From Candidatus Bathyarchaeota archaeon (lineage in GTDB: Archaea; Thermoproteota; Bathyarchaeia; RBG-16-48-13; JAGMEO01), in NCBI GenBank assembly GCA_030602965.1, contig JAUVYS010000034.1:1-10821 (forward strand): a DNA stretch of 10,821 bases, in the 5' to 3' direction. Under the pieces are notes generated by a model. That model had not been told where the DNA came from and searched no databases. It saw nothing but the letters and a program-made list of their open reading frames with translations. Positions within the stretch are counted from its first letter, which is position 1, and the number at the start of each line of letters is the position of its first letter. This document shows positions 5,922 through 10,821 of this stretch, one piece after another. A program made the position numbers and the translations under genes.

Positions 5922-6719
5922 ATGCCAAGTAAAAAGACAATGGGAAGAGAATACCTCCTTCGAATCCTCTCCTTTTGTCTTTCAGTTTCTCAGAAAGGAG
6001 TGGACCCATTTGAAGTTGAGGTACAAAAGTTACTTGAATCCATCAGAAAATATTTACCTGAATGGAAACTACCAGAAGATTTTAACCTAGACGCAGAGAC
6101 TTTGAACCGCATATCTTCGATAGTAGAGTTACAGGGGAAATGGCTTAGACACTTATCATCATCTCTGTATATTGATCCTCTTCTAATCGAACTTAAACTA
6201 AAGATACTTGAACCAGAAGCCTTGGCGGAGATGTTTTCAAAATGTTGGAGACCTATTGTGGAGATGGAACAACTTGTTCCAAAGAGAGTAAAAGAAGCTA
6301 TAGACTATTGGAATCTTCTTCCTCCAATTGAAGAAAGATGGCCTGAACTCGAAGTCAGGAATATAGATTTGAACCATACTACAATGGAAAGTCTAAGAGA
6401 ACTGGGAATAATATCTGACATTTCGTTCGAAGATGTATTGAAGAAGACATGGAGAGAGTTGAAGAAAGCTTCGAACAAAAGGGGAGTTCCATTCTGGAAT
6501 TTTATTAATACAGCGTCTTATAGTGAAACAGTGAGAAGAGCATATTTAGCAAGTTTTTTGGTGACATATGGATATGCCAAGTTAGAGATTAATCCTTTAG
6601 AAGAAGAAATAATTCTAATTCCTTTAAAAGAGCAGAGAAATATTAACTCTAACGGTCAAGGTGTATCAATACCATTGTCCATTGATAGAGAGACCTGGGA
6701 GAGAATGAATAAGAATTGA
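5922..6719 (+). CDS. Kleisin-like SMC partner (ScpA-like)
   Basis: This 265-residue protein is read as a kleisin, the subunit that bridges SMC heads. Near the N-terminus the pattern VDPFEVEVQKLLESI (27-41), followed by helices with LNRISSIVELQGKWLRHLSS (61-80), parallels the ScpA pattern of D-P-x-D-I-x-I then an amphipathic helix with K-S-R-x-L-L. The middle (about 100-165) is acidic and proline-containing. The C-terminus (about 168-236), ending in RRAYLASFLVTYGYAKLEIN and then a strand pair (EEEIILIPL), fits the kleisin winged helix (FLALLEL..G.v...Q...F.dI.i). Similarity is weak but collinear, and the gene order strongly supports it. The ATG directly follows the SMC stop codon, with GTGA at 5913-5916 as a possible ribosome binding site, so translation is likely coupled. 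Confidence 0.75.
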   Translation: MPSKKTMGREYLLRILSFCLSVSQKGVDPFEVEVQKLLESIRKYLPEWKLPEDFNLDAETLNRISSIVELQGKWLRHLSSSLYIDPLLIELKLKILEPEALAEMFSKCWRPIVEMEQLVPKRVKEAIDYWNLLPPIEERWPELEVRNIDLNHTTMESLRELGIISDISFEDVLKKTWRELKKASNKRGVPFWNFINTASYSETVRRAYLASFLVTYGYAKLEINPLEEEIILIPLKEQRNINSNGQGVSIPLSIDRETWERMNKN

Positions 6720-7276
6720 GTATGCAAAGTGCAGGTTATGCAAGGAAAGTTAAGAAAGCTGTACAAATGCTTCTTTTCAAAAGACATAGAAAACCAGGTG
6801 TGAGAGGATGGGAACTTAAAAGATCGCTAGGAAGAGATTATATGAAGATCATCAAAATGTTAAACAGTAGGCTTGATGACCTTGGTCTCAGAGTCAAAAT
6901 TGTTTATGAGGGCCCAGAACCTCAAAAGAGTCCAAAAGAGGGGGAAATTGAGCGAGCAAGGTTTTTTGTAACTTTAAGAAACCCTTCAGCGTCCGTCGAT
7001 ACATTATCGGGATGGAGAGTAGATGAGATAGCAGCTTTAACAGCCGCGATAGCTTACATAACCTCAAAGCAAGGAAAGGCTCCAAGAAAAGATGTTGAAA
7101 AACTTCTAAGAGAAAAATTTCCAAAATGGAAAGTTGAGATGAATTTAAACCAATACATCAAAAAAGGGTACATGAACGAAGATGATAATAGAACATTATA
7201 TATCGGGTGGAGAAGTAGAGCTGAGATCGATCAAAAAATGCTTCTTAACCTACTCCTCAGAGAGAATGTTAATTAA
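6716..7276 (+). CDS. KITE-like tandem winged-helix subunit (ScpB/Nse1/Nse3-type)
   Basis: This 186-residue protein has two consecutive winged-helix units. WH1 (about 8-88) runs from KKAVQMLLFKR through GWELKRSLGRDYMKIIKMLN to a wing strand (ARFFVTL, 81-87). WH2 (about 100-165) contains GWRVDEIAALTAAIAYITSK, then RKDVEKLLREKFPKW, a helix ending in YIKKGYM and a wing (RTLYIGWRS). Two winged helices next to an SMC and a kleisin define KITE proteins (ScpB, MukE, Nse1, Nse3), which dock on the kleisin. The second unit recalls the MAGE/Nse3 and ScpB C-terminal helices. There is no RING domain as in Nse1. The TTG start at 6716 overlaps the kleisin stop by 4 bases; an ATG at 6722 is an equally good start. 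Confidence 0.75.
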   Translation: MSMQSAGYARKVKKAVQMLLFKRHRKPGVRGWELKRSLGRDYMKIIKMLNSRLDDLGLRVKIVYEGPEPQKSPKEGEIERARFFVTLRNPSASVDTLSGWRVDEIAALTAAIAYITSKQGKAPRKDVEKLLREKFPKWKVEMNLNQYIKKGYMNEDDNRTLYIGWRSRAEIDQKMLLNLLLRENVN

Positions 7277-7310
7277 TTTTCTAATAATAAATATTCAAGG
7301 ATTTCACATA

Positions 7311-7314
7311 GGTG
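7311..7314 (+). promoter_or_regulatory. Ribosome binding site for fumarase alpha
   Basis: GGTG lies 7 bases before the GTG start at 7322 and matches the archaeal ribosome binding consensus. An AT-rich box (about 7284-7295) 27-38 bases upstream of the start could be a separate promoter for the fumarase genes. Confidence 0.45.
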
Positions 7315-7321
7315 TTTAGAT

Positions 7322-8200
7322 GTGAGATTGGATGAGATCATTGAAGACACCGCTTTCAATCTTATTCAATTAGCCGTCACAGAATTGCCTGCTGACGTCC
7401 AAGAGGCTTTGAACAAAGCTTACAAACTTGAATCTTCCAAAATGGGTAAAACCCAGTTAAAAAACATCATTGAGAACTTTGATCTTTCTAAGAAACGGAT
7501 AATTCCCATGTGCCAAGACACAGGTTTAATCGAATTTCATGTATCAATTGGAGATCATTTCAACTTTTTACATGAATATACCAAGTCCCTGATCAGAGCC
7601 GCAAAGAAAGCCACATTAGAAATTCCACTTAGACCCAACGCTGTTCATCCTTTCACTCGAAGAAACACGGGAAACAATACTGGATTACACATACCTAGAA
7701 TTAGTTTTGAAATCATCAAAGGTGATTTCATGGACATCCAAGTCTTTCCTAAGGGAGCTGGTTCAGAGAATATGAGTCAACTGAGACTCCTAAATCCAAA
7801 TGAAGGTGTTGAAGGTGTAATGAAGTTTGTGATTGATTCAGTTATCAACGCAGGAGCAAAACCTTGCCCTCCAACAGTTATCGGTTTAGGTGTAGGAGGA
7901 TCTGCAGATTACGTCATGGAACTAGCAAAGAAAGCTCTGTTAAGGCCTCTAGACAAACAAAATTCTAAAAAAGAACTAGCTGAGTTAGAAGAAGAACTAA
8001 CAAAGTTGATCAACATGACAGGGATTGGACCAATGGGACTGGGAGGTTCAATAACAACCTTAGGTGTAAATATGGAATTAGCGTATTGCCATACAGCCAG
8101 TCTACCTGTAGGCGTAATATTTCAATGTTGGGCAGCTAGAAGAGCCAAAGCTAGAATAAATAGTAATGGAGAGGTTGCGTACCTCACTCATAAGAGGTGA
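7322..8200 (+). CDS. Class I fumarate hydratase, alpha subunit
   Basis: This is the catalytic iron-sulfur subunit of the two-subunit class I fumarase, which interconverts fumarate and malate in the citric acid cycle in the cytoplasm. Three cysteines that would bind the 4Fe-4S cluster sit in conserved settings: C64 (PMCQDTG), C182 (KPCPPTVIGLGVGG) and C256 (AYCHTASLPVG). The substrate-loop motif TRRNTGNNTG (112-121) and the glycine-rich GIGPMGLGGSITTLGV (234-249) are also present. The 292-residue length is normal for the family. The start is GTG with GGTG upstream. The closely related L-tartrate dehydratase alpha subunit shares these motifs and cannot be fully excluded, but the adjacent beta gene and archaeal setting favour fumarase. 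Confidence 0.93.
   Translation: MRLDEIIEDTAFNLIQLAVTELPADVQEALNKAYKLESSKMGKTQLKNIIENFDLSKKRIIPMCQDTGLIEFHVSIGDHFNFLHEYTKSLIRAAKKATLEIPLRPNAVHPFTRRNTGNNTGLHIPRISFEIIKGDFMDIQVFPKGAGSENMSQLRLLNPNEGVEGVMKFVIDSVINAGAKPCPPTVIGLGVGGSADYVMELAKKALLRPLDKQNSKKELAELEEELTKLINMTGIGPMGLGGSITTLGVNMELAYCHTASLPVGVIFQCWAARRAKARINSNGEVAYLTHKR
8194..8200 (+). promoter_or_regulatory. Ribosome binding site that sets the fumarase beta start
   Basis: GAGGTGA, a full archaeal Shine-Dalgarno match, overlaps the alpha-subunit stop codon (8198-8200) and lies 4 bases before TTG at 8205. It favours TTG 8205 over the more upstream in-frame ATG at 8166, which has no ribosome binding site. Confidence 0.6.
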
Positions 8201-8204
8201 AGAC

Positions 8205-8831
8205 TTGCCAGTATTCAGATACAAAACCCCGGTTTCTGAAGAGCAGGCTCGAAAACTAAGAGTCAAGGATGAACTATTTCTAACAGGAAAAATATTCACA
8301 GCTAGAGATCAAGCCCACTTAAGAGCTTTAGATTATGTAAAAAACAAACAAAGCCTGCCAATAAACCTTGAAGGAACACCTCTTTTTCATTGCGGTCCCT
8401 TAGTCAAAAAGATCGGGAGAAAATGGAGAATAATATCTGCTGGACCCACAACTAGTTCTAGGTTAGAAAATGTCGAATCTCAATTCTTAGAGTTTTTCAA
8501 ACCACGCATAATAATTGGAAAAGGAGGTATGGGCCACCAAACCTCTAAATCACTACAAAAAGTTGGTGCTGTTTATTGCAGCTTAACAGGTGGTGCTGCT
8601 GTACTTAGTGCAGACGCAATAGAAAAAGTAGAGAGAGTAATATGGCTAGATCTTGGAGTGCCTGAAGCACTATGGATATTAAGCGTAACAAATTTTGGTC
8701 CCCTTATAGTAACTATGGATTCTATTGGTAACGATTTGTATGAAGAGATTAAGAAACAAATTGAAGTAAATAGAGAGAAAATATATCAACAAATTATCGA
8801 TTTTTCAGCAGGGTATAAATTAATTATATAA
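8205..8831 (+). CDS. Class I fumarate hydratase, beta subunit
   Basis: This is the swivelling partner domain of class I fumarase, equivalent to the C-terminal part of single-chain FumA. Numbered from TTG 8205 (208 aa), it has the family opening YKTPVSEEQARKLRV (6-20), FTARDQAH (31-38), FHCGP (61-65), SAGPTTSSR (78-86), IIGKGGMG (103-110), TGGAA (128-132) and DLGVPEALW (149-157), followed by the usual VTMDSIGNDLY. An in-frame ATG at 8166 would give 221 residues, overlap alpha by 35 bases and add residues not normal for the family. The start 5 bases after the alpha stop, with GAGGTGA before it, is preferred. Alpha and beta are almost certainly translated from one mRNA in equal amounts. Confidence 0.92.
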   Translation: MPVFRYKTPVSEEQARKLRVKDELFLTGKIFTARDQAHLRALDYVKNKQSLPINLEGTPLFHCGPLVKKIGRKWRIISAGPTTSSRLENVESQFLEFFKPRIIIGKGGMGHQTSKSLQKVGAVYCSLTGGAAVLSADAIEKVERVIWLDLGVPEALWILSVTNFGPLIVTMDSIGNDLYEEIKKQIEVNREKIYQQIIDFSAGYKLII

Positions 8832-8840
8832 ACAGATTAG

Positions 8841-10073
8841 TTGATAGTAAATAGCTCAATAGAAGGATTATTTTTGAGCGAAATCGTTTCGATATCACTG
8901 ATAGCAATTAGTATAGTCATAATAATTGGGTTTCTCAGCAGCTATCAGTTCGGTCGAACCGGATTTCCCGGAGTTTTGTTTTTAATATTTCTAGGATTCG
9001 TATTTGGTCCTATTCTGAATGTTATAAGAATTGAGGAGGTTGCAATTTTCGCTCCTTACTTGACAGTTCTAGCGACGATCCTCATACTCTTTGAAGGAGG
9101 CTTAGAGATGAACATCCAGAAGACCATCAGAGGAACTCCCCGTGCTTTGCTTTTAACCTTATTAGTCTTTGTTTTTAGCACTGTAGCAGTTGCATTGTTC
9201 ATGCTTTTACTGGGTTTTGACATACTTTATGGTATATTATTAGGAGTTATGATTTCGGGAAACAGCGCGGCTGTTATTATTCCGATCATTCACAGGATAA
9301 AAGTCAGTGATGAAACTATTGCTGTCGTAACTTTAGAATCTACTTTAAATAATGTTTTCAATATTGTTTCATTTTTTGCTGTTGTGGGGATAATCACAGC
9401 TGGTCAACTAAACGTTCTTGTTGTCGCTCAGGACATAGCCGCTCGTTTTAGCGTAGGGGCTATTATTGGAATCATTATTGGAGTTTTTTGGCTTACTGTT
9501 TTACTTAAGATCAAACGAGAAACCTTTGCTTATATGTTAACGATAGCGGTGCTTTTACTGTCATATTATGCATCCGAGTATCTTGGAGGAAATGGTGCTC
9601 TAACAGTTCTACTTTTCGGAATTGTACTTGGCAATGAAAAGGAAATCTTTAGAATCATTCACCGTGATGTGGAAGAAATAGCGATTGATGAGTCCATGAT
9701 TCGATTTGAATCTGAATTAGCTTTCCTAATAAGAACATTCTTTTTCGTGTACATAGGATTAACAATAAACATAACAAATTACATGACTATAGTTTATGGA
9801 ATAATCATCTCGATTCTATTACTCCTCATGAGAATATCAGCAACCTTTTTCGCAACAATTGGCAGTTCACTGAAAAATGAAAGACAGACAATCATTGTTG
9901 TTTTATCAAGAGGCTTAAGCGAGGCAGTGCTTTCAGTATTACTTCTTGAATATGGGCTTCCTTATTCAACAATGTTTCAAAATATTGCATTTATTGTCAT
10001 CATTATCACGAACATTCTGTGCACTATTGGTATCTATACTCTAACAAAAAGAAGAAAGATACTGCTGTCTTGA
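8841..10073 (+). CDS. CPA-family cation/proton antiporter homologue lacking the usual ion-binding acids
   Basis: This 410-residue membrane protein has about 11-13 hydrophobic segments, with the CPA1/NhaP fold signatures LFEGGLE (83-89), SGNSAAVIIP (139-148), TLESTLNNVFNIVSF (164-178) and SRGLSEAVLSVLL (356-368). NhaP-type antiporters swap Na+ or K+ for protons using an S-A-T-D-P motif and an E-S-x-x-N-D motif. Here the first Asp is N141, followed by S142 in place of Pro, and the second Asp is N171, so both acids are gone while E166 is kept. No RCK or other cytosolic regulatory domain follows. The start may be TTG 8841, or TTG 8874, which has GAAGGA upstream and would remove 11 residues. Its position 9 bases after fumarase beta allows an operon. 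Transport activity and substrate are uncertain. Confidence 0.85.
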   Translation: MIVNSSIEGLFLSEIVSISLIAISIVIIIGFLSSYQFGRTGFPGVLFLIFLGFVFGPILNVIRIEEVAIFAPYLTVLATILILFEGGLEMNIQKTIRGTPRALLLTLLVFVFSTVAVALFMLLLGFDILYGILLGVMISGNSAAVIIPIIHRIKVSDETIAVVTLESTLNNVFNIVSFFAVVGIITAGQLNVLVVAQDIAARFSVGAIIGIIIGVFWLTVLLKIKRETFAYMLTIAVLLLSYYASEYLGGNGALTVLLFGIVLGNEKEIFRIIHRDVEEIAIDESMIRFESELAFLIRTFFFVYIGLTINITNYMTIVYGIIISILLLLMRISATFFATIGSSLKNERQTIIVVLSRGLSEAVLSVLLLEYGLPYSTMFQNIAFIVIIITNILCTIGIYTLTKRRKILLS

Positions 10074-10118
10074 AAAACATCCTGCTAAAAACCTATACGA
10101 TTCATAATTCCAATCAAA

Positions 10119-10232
10119 ATGATGATCCACGCACTCAAACCAATAAAAGCTAAGTACCTACGATTGATATCTGAAGATATTGGAGACAAAGAGAAACACA
10201 TTGAAAAACTAAAGTTAAAGAAAATGGACTGA
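10119..10232 (+). CDS. Possible 37-residue basic small protein
   Basis: A short open frame begins with two adjacent ATG codons (10119, 10122) and ends at TGA 10230-10232. The product is basic and helical, with a charged C-terminal heptad-like stretch (DIGDKEKHIEKLKLKKMD). No ribosome binding site is visible, and the frame is short enough to arise by chance. It sits in the 178-bp gap between two convergent genes. I list it because coding-like composition (K/E-rich helix) is better than expected for random AT-rich DNA, but support is weak. Confidence 0.25.
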   Translation: MMIHALKPIKAKYLRLISEDIGDKEKHIEKLKLKKMD

Positions 10233-10251
10233 CTGACTGCATAACATTATT

Positions 10252-10821
10252 TTAAACATTGATATGCAAGATTTTTAGAAGATATTTTAAAATAACTTCA
10301 GAAGCGTCTTCATCTGGAAACTGAGGGTCATCAAACACAGGTTCCGTTTTTCCAAAAAGACAAAACGCTTCGATTCCTTTGAGTTTAGCAAAGCCAAATA
10401 CAAGCCCTGAGAACCCATAAAAAGGACCCTGATATTCCATATCAATATCGTATTTTTGCTTCATTTCATTAAGAGTTTGTAAATGGGTTGCAGCACAGCA
10501 AATATCTTTATCTCCCTTTGTGTAGCCTGCCACTACAATAATCTTTTTAACCTTCATTTCTTCGTAGAGATCCAATACTTTCCGTGCTACCTCATGTTGA
10601 CCTTCAAAATCAGCGTGATATCCCTGTGTGATGATGAGTGGAGGAGAATCACACATGTAAAATTCGACTTTAGGAAATATTGGCTTACCTTTTTCAATGC
10701 TTATTCCACCAAGACCTGGGAATTTGGGGTCTGGAGCATATGATGGTACTTTTTGATAAATCACAGGAAAATGGGTTGAATAAAGTTCAGCAATGAGTTT
10801 TGGTTTTAATATATCAACAAG
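10252..10821 (-). CDS. PAC2-family protein (archaeal proteasome assembly chaperone type), 5' end cut off
   Basis: The frame is open to the right edge of the window, so the N-terminus and the start codon are outside; 189 C-terminal residues are present. Reading from the edge, LVDILKPKLIAELYSTHFPV continues without a stop into a GTG codon at 10762-10764, which is therefore probably an internal valine. Recognisable PAC2 features include the AELYS segment, PPLIITQGYHADFEGQHEVA, a hydrophobic strand KKIIVVAGYTKGDKD, GPFYGFSGLVFGFAKLKGI and a phosphate-loop-like LFGKTEP. PAC2-type proteins (PbaA/PbaB in archaea) help assemble the 20S proteasome or bind it; several paralogues of unknown role exist, so the precise function is open. 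It converges on the antiporter gene. Confidence 0.85.
   Translation of the reverse strand, partial: LVDILKPKLIAELYSTHFPVIYQKVPSYAPDPKFPGLGGISIEKGKPIFPKVEFYMCDSPPLIITQGYHADFEGQHEVARKVLDLYEEMKVKKIIVVAGYTKGDKDICCAATHLQTLNEMKQKYDIDMEYQGPFYGFSGLVFGFAKLKGIEAFCLFGKTEPVFDDPQFPDEDASEVILKYLLKILHINV

Noticed and set aside
10483..10743. Plus-strand frame opposite the PAC2 gene
   Set aside because: It is a shadow of the conserved minus-strand gene, with no recognisable pattern.
10252..10764. PAC2 gene starting at a GTG within the window
   Set aside because: The frame stays open to the window edge, and the upstream residues (LKPKLIAELYS) fit the family, so the GTG is internal.

Overview
The window looks like a piece of an AT-rich archaeal chromosome. 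The evidence is the two-subunit class I fumarase, the PAC2-type proteasome-assembly protein, frequent TTG/GTG starts with GGTGA-type ribosome binding sites, AT-rich promoter-like boxes, and an SMC-kleisin-KITE operon of non-bacterial type. I cannot name the lineage from the sequence alone. A TACK-type archaeon (for example a Bathyarchaeia-like one) is a guess.

Left part (1 to about 3880) reads like an accessory or mobile region. It starts with 500 bases without a gene. These contain a strand-biased cluster of GGAT(T/A) units (279-436) followed by a perfect 18-bp palindrome (444-461) just upstream of a small coiled-coil/winged-helix gene (501-965). Next come an unrecognised minus-strand gene (997-1836), a small HTH gene (1980-2321) whose start codon lies 4 bp from a perfect TGTCATA-t-TATGACA palindrome, a 52-residue AbrB/MazE-like gene (2438-2596), and a minus-strand tyrosine recombinase with a C-terminal double zinc ribbon (2599-3879). 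Recombinase, small DNA-binding proteins, operator-like palindromes and iteron-like repeats together suggest an integrated plasmid or virus-like element, or its remnant. I found no tRNA or att site to define its ends.

Middle part (4014-7276) is the most interesting. It is a tightly packed three-gene operon: an SMC ATPase of only 635 residues, a kleisin-like protein (265 aa), and a tandem winged-helix KITE-like protein (186 aa). The SMC head carries sequence signatures otherwise typical of eukaryotic Smc5 and Smc6 (SGGERS, DEFDVxMDP, QYxxITP), but the protein has no hinge domain and no zinc hook. The three genes are likely to form a compact chromosome-organising or repair complex resembling an Smc5/6 core.

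Right part (7322-10821) is housekeeping: fumarase alpha and beta subunits, then a CPA-type cation/proton antiporter homologue that has lost the acidic residues expected in its ion-binding site. The last gene, on the minus strand, is a PAC2-family gene cut by the right edge of the window.
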